Shown here in pieces: positions 11,201 through 57,612 of a stretch of 64,000 bases of DNA. The position numbers and the translations under genes are program-made. This stretch comes from Muraenolepis orangiensis (Eukaryota > Chordata > Actinopteri > Gadiformes > Muraenolepididae). The stretch is taken from the NCBI GenBank assembly GCA_027704905.1, contig CM051022.1:10587469-10651468 (forward strand). The letters are read 5' to 3'. Numbering within the stretch: position 1 is the stretch's first letter; every line of letters begins with the position of its first letter. The notes beneath the pieces were generated by a model. The model worked only from the letters and a program-made list of their open reading frames with translations. It was not told where the DNA came from and made no database searches.

Positions 11201-13472
11201 GCCCAGTTATTGTGCTGATCTTCCATTGTGTCTATACATTTTTTTATTTTGTGTGTATACCATAAGTTTGTCATAGGTGTGCTGTAATTTGCTCCATAAT
11301 AAAGCCTTATAATACACAGACTGGAAATTGAATGAAGTCGAGACGATCGCTCACACATGGTCGGTCTGCTGTGCTCTTTTCTTCTTCTTCTCTTTCTTCT
11401 TCGGTGGTTCTCGCTCTCCCAGCAGGTTTTTAGGGCACGCGTAGCTCAAGTGTCCCGCATCCTGGTGTAAAAGACCAGAATGTGAGACGGGTGTATGGGC
11501 CATCTCTTACTAAAGAGGATATACGTATATATATACACCCCACATTTTCATTGCCATTCATCACATCACTTTAACTGTAAAGACAGCACAGTCCGATCGT
11601 TTGAGGTCTTTGGAATGTGTACATGTACGACTTAAAAAAATCACATAATTGACATTGGAATCTTCATACATTCTTTTAAGTCTCATAAAAGATACACTTC
11701 AATATTGACACGGTAACGGACAAATGTCTGATACCGGTATGCTAACCCTATCCTAACCATGCTTAGAACTCGAACCTCACATGTAAATAAACGTCTTGCA
11801 GTACACGGAAAACACGGACGGACTGACCCCACACTCGTAGCATTTTGTCTTGTCTTGGTAGTTCCGTCTGCGGATGAATTCTGTCGTCCGCCCGTTGTCA
11901 ACGGCGATACTCGCCTTCACCGTTCTGCCAAACAGCTGAATGAAACAAAAAGGGGAGGAGCCTTTAATAATGGGAGGAGCACAGAGCCGTGCGTCACGCA
12001 TAACCCCTCATAACCCCTTGTTAAGGTCACAGATCGACAAATTCACTGCAAGTCACTATGTAACGTTACAAGAAAGGAACAACACAAATAATAAGGGTTA
12101 AAGAAAGGATAACCAAGGCCTTTGGATAAAAGCATCTACTGAATGACTCAGTAGTAAATAGAGTCATAACCTCCTGGGACATGATGAAAAAATAAATAAA
12201 CCCCCCCAAGATATATATATATTGGGGGGGGTAATATGTTGTTATAACCAACATCAATTAAATAGCCCAAAGTCACAATATGTTTTCACTCTTTGGCTAG
12301 ATTTTGCCAATACATTTTGTCAAGTAGAAGACATTTAGTCAATTAGCAGACATTTGTATCTGAGGCGAGTAACAAGTGAGGCTGAAAACAAAAGCATGAA
12401 ATCAATATTGGAGTACCTACAAAAACAACAAATAAGTGCTGCACAAAAACAGTTTCAAAACAGCTACTGATTATCTAGACTAAGGGGCAGTAGCTCAGTC
12501 TGTTAGGACTTGGACCGGAAGGTCGCTGGTTCAAGTCCCCGAAACACCTGGGCACTGCCGAGGTGCCCTTGAGCAAGACAACAGACCCCTACACTGCTCC
12601 CTGGACAGCTGTATATACAATAGCTGCCGACCCAGCTCCTAATACTAGGATTAAATGGAGTTAGAAGGAGTTAAATGCAGAGAAACTAATTTCACAATGT
12701 GTGTGTACATGTATGGGACCAATAAAGGAGGATTTAATCCTCCAGATTGAGATTTTTTTAGACAAACAATTGCTTGTAGGCAGGAGAAAACAGTTAATAG
12801 TTTGGTTTCGATTATTCTAAAAAACAACATTAAAAACACACTGGTGGTCAGTTTGATGTTGGCTTCAAGTGAAGTTGAAGCCAAGGATGCGTTCACTGTA
12901 GTCTCACCTGTTTGTTGTTTAGCGCTCGGGCACAGCTCTGGGCGGAATCTTTGTCCAAAAAGAGAACGAATGCCACGCCTTTACTCTGACGCGTCTCTTT
13001 ATCCTTAACAATTGTAACCCTTAGGAAAACACATAGCACATGTTAAGCCAATGTTATACATTCTATTTTATGAAATGATTTACTTATATTTACATACAGA
13101 CAGATGGTCGAGGACCACACACACACACAATACAGGTTGCTTGCCGTGACTTTACAGGCGTTTTCATGTGATGTACTTACTTCACAACTTTGCCATACTT
13201 TGTGAAAAGCTGAAACAAAAACAAGTAACACATACCTAAGATACAGCACACTTGGGACTAGTATATAAAACAAGAACACAGATTTCATGGTAAAGTATTG
13301 ATTTGTATATACGGTTGTGTAAGGGTTGTGTGTATATATATATATATATATATATAGGTTGTGTGCTTTAAACAAATATATACAATACCTTATGAAGATC
13401 GTTGTTAGTCAGCGAGAAGGGCAGATTCGAGACATAAACTGTGCTTTTACTTGGTGCCAACCCCCCGCTCAT
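8128..13472 (-). CDS. zcrb1: zcrb1, zinc finger CCHC-type and RNA-binding motif-containing protein 1 (complete)
   Basis: ZCRB1 is the U11/U12-31K protein of the minor (U12-type) spliceosome and binds RNA in the nucleus. Seven coding exons were joined: 13472..13389, 13209..13181, 13019..12908, 11935..11828, 11461..11355, 10990..10909 and 8283..8128. All phases agree, giving 225 aa against 217 in human. An RRM spans residues about 9 to 87 (VYVSNLPF as RNP2 and KGVAFVLF as RNP1). A CCHC zinc knuckle follows with C107, C110, H115 and C120. Then come a lysine-rich run, a glutamate-rich run, and the highly conserved end KKSAYFSDEEELSD. The start is placed at 13472 by homology (MSGGLAPSKS), and an in-frame ATG three codons upstream is an alternative. 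Every intron is GT-AG. A non-coding exon 1 is implied by an acceptor at 13486-13487 and probably lies in the CpG-containing segment near 14.2 kb, shared with pphln1. Identification is very secure. Confidence 0.96.
8510..10355 (-). mobile_element. Truncated L2/CR1-type LINE in zcrb1 intron 6 (broken ORF2)
   Basis: Read on the minus strand, 10355-10010 matches the end of a LINE endonuclease and the linker (YYQHISCPTR, NKTLDHCYTTI, ITDWSVF). Next come the interdomain region and, at 9844-9110, the C-terminal reverse transcriptase part (NVSKTKELIVDFRSHRG, STISLDGTAVE, KKAHQRLYALRCLG, FYRGTVESVLTSGVTAWYGN). The terminal segment SGRRLHSIRTRTTRFKDRF lies near 8900-9000 and a tail rich in TTGAATC words ends at about 8510. 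The central palm region with the catalytic Asp pair is missing, and stops and frameshifts are present, so the element is dead. The clade is inferred from typical teleost L2/Maui-like wording and not tested. Confidence 0.85.
10480..10592 (+). mobile_element. LINE/SINE 3' tail ending in (ATCTA)n
   Basis: Contains 'cactttactgcaacattgta', 'cttgtgctgtgcaatgaca', 'ataaatgtgaatctaatcta', with a 5-bp repeated tail. It is the same family as 7505-7650 and 13581-13627. Confidence 0.7.
10909..10990 (-). CDS. zcrb1: zcrb1 coding exon 6 (acidic segment)
   Basis: 82 nt, acceptor CATTAG, donor GTTAGT. It encodes an acidic Glu/Ser run followed by EDPALDSLSQAIAFQ, nearly identical to human. Confidence 0.94.
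11355..11461 (-). CDS. zcrb1: zcrb1 coding exon 5 (second half of zinc knuckle, Lys-rich)
   Basis: 107 nt, acceptor CACCAG, donor GTGAGC. It encodes DAGHLSYACPKNLLGEREPP followed by a lysine/glutamate run, and ends in phase 2. Confidence 0.93.
11828..11935 (-). CDS. zcrb1: zcrb1 coding exon 4 (end of RRM, first half of zinc knuckle)
   Basis: 36 codons, acceptor ATTCAG, donor GTCAGT. It encodes LFGRTVKASIAVDNGR through NYQDKTKCYECG. The zinc knuckle is cut by the intron after CYECG. Confidence 0.95.
12112..12155 (+). repeat. SINE tail fragment
   Basis: 'ctttggataaaagcatctac' is the conserved end of a common teleost SINE (usual form ctttggataaaagcgtctgc). The tRNA-like part is not recognisable. 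Confidence 0.4.
12484..12758 (+). repeat. Full-length tRNA-derived SINE
   Basis: The 5' part resembles a tRNA gene with box A (tagctcagtctgttagga) and box B (ggttcaagtcc). The middle carries 'cttgagcaagac', 'cctacactgctccc' and 'cctaatactagg', and the 3' end reads 'aataaaggaggatttaatcc'. It sits in a zcrb1 intron. It is not a functional tRNA: there is no foldable anticodon arm or 3' half. Confidence 0.88.
12908..13019 (-). CDS. zcrb1: zcrb1 coding exon 3 (RNP1)
   Basis: 112 nt, acceptor CTAAG, donor GTGAGA. It encodes residues 38 to 75 including the RNP1 motif KGVAFVLF and ends with LNNKQ. Confidence 0.95.
13181..13209 (-). CDS. zcrb1: zcrb1 coding exon 2 (29-nt microexon)
   Basis: A 29-nt exon with acceptor TTTCAG and donor GTAAGT, encoding LFTKYGKVVK with the last codon split. 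It matches the human segment IFSKYGKVVK. Confidence 0.9.
13389..13472 (-). CDS. zcrb1: zcrb1 coding exon 1 (start codon, RNP2)
   Basis: 28 codons from ATG at 13472 to donor GTATTG, encoding the N-terminus and RNP2 of the RRM. The exon itself seems to start at 13485 after acceptor TCAACAG. Two more ATGs sit in the 13 nt between: one at 13485 out of frame, one at 13481 in frame (adding Met-Ser-Ser). Confidence 0.93.
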
Positions 13473-13580
13473 GCTGCTCATGCATCTGTTGAGGCATTGT
13501 ACACATTGGAATAAGTGTGTTTATTGCAAATGCATAATAACATACCTAGTAGACTGTCTATACCTATAACCTATAACTAT

Positions 13581-13765
13581 ACTTGTGCTGTGCAATGACA
13601 ATACATTTGAATATAATCTAATCTAATAACGAATGCATAAGATTAGATTAGATTAAAATGTATTGTCATTGTACAGCACAAGTACAGTACAGCGAAAATA
13701 ATTTGACATCTAACCAGAGTGCAAATAATGCAGTAAAGTGCATGGTAATATATAATTTACAGTTT
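13581..13765. mobile_element. Two LINE/SINE 3' tails in tail-to-tail inversion
   Basis: The left arm 13581-13627 reads 'acttgtgctgtgcaatgaca' onward on plus. The right copy from 13639 reads the same words on minus. The (ATCTA)n tails face each other across about 11 bp, giving a near-perfect hairpin of about 45-bp arms. Confidence 0.75.
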
Positions 13766-14010
13766 AAATGTACAGGTTAAAAGACAGTCTAGGTATTAAA
13801 TGGGATATGAGCATAATAATAATAATAATAATAGGTATATGTATATACAGGTAAGAGAGTATTTAACAGGTAGTGATCAGGGGTATGCCGTTATTGAAAG
13901 CAGGATAACTATATATAAACGTAAAGGTATATACAAGTGACCATATATCAATGTATGGCATATATAAATGTATATACAGGAGTAGGAGCAGTTCTATCAA
14001 CAATCAATCT
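13765..14010. repeat. Dispersed repeat, copy 1 of a direct pair
   Basis: It shares 'aaaagacagtctaggtat', 'tatacaggtaag', 'gtatttaacaggtagtgat', 'caggggtatgc' and 'gcagttctatcaaca' with 14795-15030, in the same order and orientation. It may be an internal part of the adjacent LINE fragment. Confidence 0.7.
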
Positions 14011-14470
14011 ATCCCATGAACAGACCACGTACCGACAACAACGGCCAGAAACCCGCAAAAAAAAGCCAATTATAATACGGGGGAGGGGGGAAACGATACG
14101 ATAAAAACACGACCTAACAATCTAAAAAAAAAAGGCAGTAAAACTTCGTGATTTACTTAACCGAGTTCGTTAACCGTTTATACCGTTTATACTTATGCCG
14201 TCAACTCGGCGCACAAGTGAATCGTCGACGTGTCGCAGATGGATGACGTAGGAGTCGGAGCTACTGTTGATAGATAACGCGGCTTCAGGAGGACGGCGGA
14301 GGTGAGACTGTTGTTTTCCTAGCACACATACGCTACAGCTATAGCACAATTTCCGTTGCTTTAAAAAACCCACAACAAGGTTTATTTGCATTTGTTTTGG
14401 TCAGTATCAACATCGACCCTCCTCCGATCAGTTGGTATCGACGTATCTGAAGTCTATCGTTAGCTAGGTC
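14010..14470. promoter_or_regulatory. Candidate shared zcrb1/pphln1 promoter region (CpG-containing)
   Basis: This is the only clearly CpG-bearing stretch between the zcrb1 start exon (13.47 kb, minus) and the first pphln1 coding exon (16.67 kb, plus), so a bidirectional promoter is inferred. Possible first-exon donors are GTTAAG on minus near 14162, and on plus GTGAGA near 14302 or GTGAAT near 14217. No canonical TATA box stands out. Transcript ends are unknown. Confidence 0.4.
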
Positions 14471-14655
14471 GATCCTAGCCAAGCCCACTGAATTGTTGGC
14501 TAGTAATTAGCAATAGTGCCAGACAGTCTTGACCATACGACGATACGTCGATGAATTTCGCCCCCAAAAACACAACGTAGTTTCTCCCAAACACAACTTG
14601 TAACGTGCACAAATGTGTACGTTACACAAGTGACACACCGTGTACAATGTTCACG

Positions 14656-14680
14656 TTACACACACACACACACACACACT
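14656..14680. repeat. Short (CA)n microsatellite
   Basis: About 24 bp of CA repeat between the candidate promoter and the second dispersed repeat copy. Confidence 0.9.
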
Positions 14681-14794
14681 TACCATTACACACGTGGACA
14701 TGCATAGGGGGTGTGCAAACATCTTGCATGTATGTAGGGGTTTTGTTCATTTCAAATAGTTGTAGTTCAAGTGCGATTATTGTGTAGATCTGCC

Positions 14795-15030
14795 AGTTGC
14801 TAAAAGACAGTCTACTAGGTATACAAACCGTTATACGATTACTTGTATAGTATGTGTGAGATGTGCATAATACTAGGTATATATATATATATACAGGTAA
14901 GTATACAAGTATTTAACAGGTAGTGATTTGGGGTATGCAATTATGAAAAACAGGATAAATATATATGAATGTATATACAGCGGGTAGTGAGCAGGGATAT
15001 GCAGTTCTATCAACAGTTGAAGATTAAAAT
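14795..15030. repeat. Dispersed repeat, copy 2 of a direct pair
   Basis: Direct-orientation partner of 13765-14010, about 1 kb downstream, carrying the same ordered words with point changes and a longer (TA)n at 14878-14894. Confidence 0.7.
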
Positions 15031-15531
15031 ATATATACGGCAGGTACAGTAAAAATGTACACATTTACAAGTATCTTATCAATAAATATGTAAACTATAG
15101 GTAGAGGTAGGTAGTTGTGATTACAGTGCAAGGCAGTCGAAGACTGCTACTCGCAATCCAATTAATACCAGGAAGAGATACATATGAATATCTAATCCTG
15201 ATTTAAAAATAAATAAATAAAACTGTCGCTGAACTTGGCTACAGATCACATTGAGGACTCCTTTCTAAAGCTGCAATGATAATGTATACTCTTAATGTAT
15301 TTCTACTTTTTAGACTGGCATTAAGTATACATATTTACTTTTTTGAAACGTTAGCTTGCTAACTTAATCTCGTTGCACACATTTGTTTAGTCGATGGTTA
15401 TCTCTGAATCCTGTTCCCCTTGTTTTCTGACTTAACATCATGCACTACAGTAGGCTGTGCAAGACTGTAAATGCCTTCTTCATAAATAATACAAATATCT
15501 GTGGATGTAATATTTTATATATATATATTGT

Positions 15532-15806
15532 TGGGACTTTTTTGCTTGGGAACCGGAGGGTTGCCGGTTCAGGTCCTCCGGACCAAGTACACAGTGAGAA
15601 CTGGTACTTGGAAAAAAGTGCCAGTTTGCCTCCTGGACACTGCCAAGGTGCTCTTGAGCAAGGCACCAGACCCTTTCACTGCTCCCCGGGTGCTGTATGT
15701 TCAAAAGCTGTCCACTGCTCCTAATACTACGATGGGTTAAATGCAGAGAAACAATCGTCACTGTGTGTGACCAATGAAGATGATTCATAAGCCTCCAGAT
15801 TTAAGA
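15532..15806 (+). repeat. tRNA-derived SINE, full length
   Basis: Same family as 12484-12758: 'gccggttcaggtcctcc' as box B, 'ctcttgagcaaggcaccaga', 'cactgctccccgggtgctgt', 'gatgggttaaatgcagagaa' and an ending near 'cctccagattt'. It contains the family's 'gagaactggtacttgg' insert, also seen in the minus copy at 18510-18783. Confidence 0.88.
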
Positions 15807-16671
15807 TCTAAACTATAAACGTAACCTTTTACTTGACGGATTGGTTGGTTAGTTTTAGTTTAGTCGTTTACAAAATGAATTCAGATTATTTCTTCAGATC
15901 CTTATATCATATACCACTTGAGTGGAGCACCTATAGCAAATAAAATCAGCGTGAACCCTTCAAATCTATCCAGTTATATATATTTTTCAGGCAAAAAAAA
16001 AGAATTCTCACCAATTTTCACCCCTGACATGAACCGAACTAATACTTTTGTACAGTGTCTGAGGCATCCAAATCTTGTTAACGGTCTCAATCACATTGGC
16101 TTAGTTTCAATTAATTTCCATTCACCTCACTTCTAGGACATTGGTAACTTTAAATGTTTAATTTAACCAGCGATTAAAAATAATAATATAAAAATAAAAT
16201 ATGAAAAGTCCCTCTGTATTGAAATGATACTCTGCTATCCCCCTATATGTCAACCAATTAACTGTAGTCTTGCATGCTTGGACTAAAGGTTGTCTTAATC
16301 TTTCCATAGATTGCGGTGCAGTGCTTTTTTGTTCACCCCTTACCCAAGCCATTTAGCCAACGAGTAAGTCTGTTTTCATCCTTGTTTTGTATGTCTTATT
16401 TTTTTTTTTAATTAAATATAATTGACAAGAATATCATATCAGCTCTCCTGATGTCTGCTCTTAGTTTTAACGGTACAGTTTACAATCACATCATTTCTAA
16501 GTGACATCAGCGATTTGGTGTCTGTGTACTTAAACTATCAGTGCATATAAGTACAGGCGTAGGCTAACCTGGTCCATATAAAAGTTGTAGATGCAAAATA
16601 AGTGTTTTATAGTCAATTTAGGTAGACTTCTTATGTTAACCTGCCTGCCGATCCTTGGTTTCCCCTTCCAG

Positions 16672-40615
<23,944 letters not shown>

Positions 40616-41146
40616 CCCCCCCTTAATACAACGTGGATTACACGAACCCCGTGACACGGGTGGGAATATGGTGCGTACATGACGCGATGAACAGTGTTGC
40701 CCTTGAATTTTGGGCCGGTTAAATGTAACTACTTAACGATTTTCATTTTTTAATTATTTTTTTAAGATGTTTTTTTTTTTTTTAAATGTATTTATTGTTA
40801 ACCGAGTTTAAAGGTTGCACATGTTTTTGTTTGAATTGTTTCCTGGAACAAACTTCAATTTTTCATGGCTGGTTTCATTTGTTTACAATTTTAACTAATT
40901 TTTTTTTTTACGTCTTAGGATTTGCATACGTGAAAGCGGTGGCGTTTGAGCTGTTTTGTAGGCCATACAGCAGTGGACTGGTCTGAGTTGTTGCTTCTGT
41001 TTCAGTTTGTCCGAAAATGTTGGTTCTGACTGTTTTAGTTTTAATTTGTATTGCCTTTCAAACAGGACATGGATTGTCTTCCATTTTCCACAGATCATAC
41101 TGCACACAGATTGTGTATTGTGATTAAGAAAGTTGTATTCTGATTT

Positions 41147-41152
41147 AATAAA
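41147..41152 (+). terminator. Candidate pphln1 polyadenylation signal AATAAA
   Basis: AATAAA about 530 nt after the stop at 40615, in A/T-rich sequence. A second AATAAA lies near 41200. Confidence 0.6.
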
Positions 41153-41344
41153 ATATAATACAAATACTATTTATTTATGCATTCGATTTAATCCCAATTA
41201 AATAAAGATGCACCATAACACCATATCCTCAAATTAACTGCTGTATCTGTAGCTAGTGAACTGACGGTGAACAACTTTTGTATAATGTTTACCATGGGTT
41301 GAAAACAAAACATTTCTTAATTTGTAAGGAAAAAGTACAGTCTC

Positions 41345-42528
41345 ATTTAAAGCTTTCCAAAGTGTTTTATTAAAAGCTCTTTTATATCACAAAGCATTTA
41401 AATGACAAAGGGCAAAGGGCTAGCAAGTACCTTGACTGAATAGGTATTGAGGTACTTATACCTGGACATTGTGCGCATCATAGTGTAACTTTTTACAATA
41501 TAATATTGCTGAAAATATTATTGATACTTGATCAATAATAATGATCATTGACATTAGGTATGAGTATTGACAATTTATTTAGCCCAAATTGCCTTGCGTT
41601 GTAGCAACCAGGTGTGCTTCTGAAGTTGTGATTACAGACGGCATTTCCTTTTTTACAATCTGAAAAACATTTTTAAAACGGGTATACAAAAATACTGGTA
41701 TTAAAATCTTAACTTAATATATACAGTATCATTTTGCACTATTAAATAATGATTTGGTTAGTTTCTAGTTGCTAGCTATAAAATCAAACCTCTGTTTTTA
41801 CAACGGTATTATTCCAAAACGACGATCAATTGAAAAACAAAGCAGAAGTTGTTTATTTGCAAACTATAGAGATACAAGAAAATGTTTTCATTGTTCTTAA
41901 AGTCTCCACACAATTCCAATGCTCAATCTTTTTGAACTGAAGCCCTCTATTATAGTGCTCGGAAAAAAAAAAGTTCCAAACGTCAGGCAAACGCACAAGC
42001 CTGATATTCAAACTATATATTGCACAAATCAGATTTAGTCCTTTATTGAGTCAGAAGCTTGGGTCCCCTATTTAAAGTATCCACTTTTCTTGTGTATCAG
42101 AGCTGATACGAATGGCATTTGGCAATAAGATGTGGTCCAGGGATGATAATGAGTATAAAGTCCAAGCAAGAAAAAAATGGCCAAAAGTATACACAGCCTA
42201 CTTATTCCATTGTCCATGCTTTTGGCTGCACACTACTTCATGTAAGCATCCATGAAAAATAGGTTTTATGAATCACAATTAAATTGTTATAACACCAATC
42301 ATACTTTTCTTGGAATGAACTTTGAAACTGCCAAAAATGAGTCACTTTGGTAAATCATTACCGGACAACCGAACACTCCGATGTATTAGTGATCTACCTG
42401 ATGACACTCTTTCCACACAACAGTCTACTGTCCAATGTTAACATTATAAAATCGGAAATTCCGTTTTTATTGCTTAATAGCGTGCATCCTCTTATATAAA
42501 TACAGGTCTAGCTAGTTTTCTTACAATG
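41345..42528 (-). other. prickle1 3' UTR with several AATAAA signals
   Basis: AATAAA hexamers on the minus strand lie at 42466-42471, 42042-42047, 41852-41857 and 41366-41371. The sequence is A/T-rich and free of microsatellites, unlike the introns. A long 3' UTR ending near 41345 is likely, leaving about 200 bp to the pphln1 end. Confidence 0.55.
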
Positions 42529-53884
<11,356 letters not shown>

Positions 53885-54644
53885 CACACGCGGGCGCTGA
53901 AGAGGAAGAAGAGGAAGAAGAGGAAGAAGAGGGGGTGTTTTAGTGGGCACGTCAGCACTTAATCGTAATTATTTTCTCGATTATTAGCCAGTTAGTGTTT
54001 TTTTTATAAGCATCAATGGTTTTTCCCTCTTGTACTTGTCGACAGTGGATAATGAAATGGACGTTGCCCCGCGATGACAACGTTAACAAGTCTCCCGATA
54101 GTAACACTGCTTCTTTTCAGGTACAATTTCTAAAGCATAAAGTTTTCATTGCAAACGCATTACAGTCCTCCCAGAGATTCACTGTGCTCTCAGTAGATCC
54201 TCCGTAGGAAAGCCTCTGAAAGGCCATACTTGTACTGTAAGACTTGGTACTTTGAATAGAATGACATCACGCTCCTTAAGGGAGCAGGGGTTGGTCTCTA
54301 CAGCTTGTAGGTTGTGTAACAGCCCCTGGCAGCTTGTGACAGGAGCTACGGAGGGGCTACAGATGTACGGGAAAGGCTGCGCTGCACATGTGCAGCACGG
54401 GAACGGCTGGTCCGTGGCGGCGACTTGCAACGGGGTGAACAAACCGTGTGTGTGTCGTGTATGTACTGTTCATGCATTTACCCACGCCTTGCATCCTTTC
54501 TGGATGGCACACAGACAGACAGACAGACAGACTTGACTTGAGACAGACAGACAGACTTCATCTGGTGTCCTTATTGGCTGTTTCAAGACTTTGGCAGTAG
54601 CAGTCTTATCTCAGGAACCTGTGTCCTTTAAGTCTGTCCATCCG

Positions 54645-54788
54645 CCCCCCCCACCCCCAAACCCCCTTCTAGACCCTCACTTCCCCCCCCCCCCCCCCCC
54701 ACCCCCAAACCCCCTTCTAGACCCTCACTTCCCCCCCCCCCACACCCAAACCCCCTTCTAGACCCTCACTTCCCCCCCCCCCCCCCCC
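54645..54788. repeat. Minisatellite, about 47-54 bp unit, 3 copies
   Basis: Three copies of 'acccccaaacccccttctag' plus 'accctcacttcc', each followed by a poly-C run of variable length. Confidence 0.93.
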
Positions 54789-55123
54789 AGAACATTAAAG
54801 TCCTTTGGTTTCGAAGGTGTTGAAAAGGCCCCTTTGACGTGCAAATGGCCGACCGGAATGGAACCTTGTTTGGGTTCAAACTGCCGTTGGCAAATTCAAG
54901 TGAAGAGCTCTCGGAGAGTAGATGTCCCTTGAGATACATAGTGTTATCCTACCGCTAATGGTGTTCATTCACGCCCGTTTGCAGTTGAATAGCCGGTATT
55001 AAAATGACCTCGACGCGAGCTTCCTCCCGTCTTAGGTAAAATAACTGGTTTGTTTGAACTTGTTTCTTGTTTTGGTCGCATTGTGTAGACATGGGTGAAA
55101 CATGTTCCTGCTGTCAAATTTCC

Positions 55124-55124
<1 letters not shown>

Positions 55125-55158
<34 letters not shown>
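55125..55158. repeat. (TAA)n microsatellite
   Basis: About 34 bp of TAA trinucleotide repeat. Confidence 0.95.
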
Positions 55159-56386
55159 TTGCAATTTCACAATAACATCCGAAAATAAAATCCAGAAGCT
55201 GACATCCGTCGAGTAATTCAAACGAAAATAATATCACCCCCCGAGTGTATATCCGTCGCAAGCCACCCAGTCTCCATAGTGAAGTACGTAAAACACTAAA
55301 GAGAGAGAAACAATATACATACATAATTAGCATACAGTAGAATGTCAATTCAAATTCTTAACAGCCCAGGGCCCTAAAAAAACCAAACCACCCCACCCCC
55401 TCTCTGATTTAAACCGCCGATTACGACGGTACAACTGAAACCAAAGCTCTTATCAGGAGAGAAGGGCTGTCTTTGTATACACGTCACTAATCTATCAGGT
55501 TCTTTTTTTTTTTTACAGCGGGGCTAGATAACAACATCACTGTGATGCTTCAGTCTTATCTGTGGTGTTTCTTTATTCCCGACTTGATAGCACTATTTGA
55601 GGTCACCAAACATAATAAAGTAAAATAGTTTGGCCTTTCCCCCCCCCCCCCCCCCCCCCCTCTCTCTTTCCGCAAAACCGTGGTTTTTCTTCCCTTTAAA
55701 GAGCTTTTAATGATCGAATGCATCAAATTATACTGCTAATAAATACACCAAAGAAAGGGCGGGGGAAAAGAAAGATGGCATTCTGGGTAACGAAGTGTAC
55801 ATGAGCAGTGGACACTGTGTGGCACACCCACATGGGAAATGAAACCCCATAAACCTTTTTACTGAGGTGGAAGGGAATCACTGTACCTTACTGTGGTCCT
55901 GTAACCTTGTAACCTTGCTGCTTGCTTAACATCTAGTTGGTGTACATCTAGGCATCGAAATGGTGTGTGTGTGCAAGGGGATTGGGACACGTTTAACAGT
56001 GTTAGACAAGGCGTTGTATTCTTAAAACATGCAAAACTCTTCCACACCCTTTCAGTGTCAATAAGACAATAAGACAGAGAAAAAATAATACACTCTAATA
56101 TGTAAAATGATCATTTATGGGGGTTGATTCCAATTTTACGTTTTTTTGTTTAAAGGGCAGATTTAGACCGACTATAGTCTGGTCCAAAACAAGTACTTCT
56201 ACCACAGTACCTTCTAATACATTACACTGAAACTTAATACCATCGTGTTTCAGACCATAACAAATAGGTTTGTTAGTGTCTTCCTCACATTAAGAGGGGG
56301 AAACCTTTCCCAATTCCCCCCTGGAAAATCACAATACGTCACCATCTTAAAGGTTATGGAGAGCCACTTTTGTGTAGTGCGGTAAC

Positions 56387-56605
<219 letters not shown>

Positions 56606-56704
56606 AACTCACATTACACCTTGTCACCCCTTGGCAGGAAAACAATGTCTGTCTTTGTCAAAAAAAAGTAAATTAATGAATAAAATGCAGCCTAGCCTCG
56701 TCTC

Positions 56705-56795
56705 CTCCAGGAGAGGAGGGGGAGGAGAAGGGAGGAGAAGGGAGGAGGGGGGAGGAGGGGGGAGGAGGGGGGAGGAGGGGGGAGGAGGAGCCGTG
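56705..56795. repeat. (GGA/GGGGGA)n purine tract
   Basis: Repeated 'ggaggaggggg' units of about 11 bp, at least four in a row. Confidence 0.92.
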
Positions 56796-57528
56796 GGGGT
56801 GGGCTGGGGGTAAAGGAAGGGGGGAAAAAAAGCTAACTTTTTGAAAAAGGCATTTAAGGAGTCACAACATTCGGTCTGAGCAAACACGGACCAGATGTAG
56901 CTAGCCAACGGGCAACTCACACACACACACACACACACAAACAAACACTGATGCGCACACACACACACGCGTGCGCACACACACACACACGCGCGCACAC
57001 GCACACACACACACACTGGCAGTTAACTGACACGTTTAAAGGGGCAGTTGAAGCTGGAGGAATGAGTTGGTCAAATAGAGACCTGAAACCCATGAATTAA
57101 TTTTTTTCAAACTCAAGCAACAACCTTGGGCTTGTCCAGATTTAGGCCCGAGATGTGTCGGTTCCCTTCCCTATCGTGTAGTCCACTACCACTACAGAAA
57201 TACAAAATCAAAAAGGACAGAGTTGGAGAATTAATACGTTGTTCATTATAAGGAAGGCCGTTTGGAGAAAAAATAATAATAATAAGGGAGGAGGGGACTT
57301 TTAAACACAACTGTTTTTGTTTTTTTAACTGTACTCTGGGTTCTGTTTTCCCAGAATGCCGTGGGGAGTAACTTTGGGGGGGAAAATCATTAAAAGGTTT
57401 TAAAATGGAGTATGAAGGCGGGGGTCATTGGTCTTCCAGGGGTGAGCCCCTGTTAGTTTAACGCCAAATGGGTGCCATGGGGTGCGCTGGAGAATTAAAC
57501 CAGTTTGAGTGAGGCCACCTGTATCCAT

Positions 57529-57530
<2 letters not shown>

Positions 57531-57610
<80 letters not shown>
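57531..57610. repeat. (CA)40 microsatellite
   Basis: Uninterrupted CA tract of about 80 bp. Confidence 0.97.

Positions 57611-57612
<2 letters not shown>

Noticed and set aside
12484..12758. Possible tRNA gene with box A and box B
   Set aside because: Only the 5' half is tRNA-like; it runs into the SINE body and recurs at 15532 and 18510.
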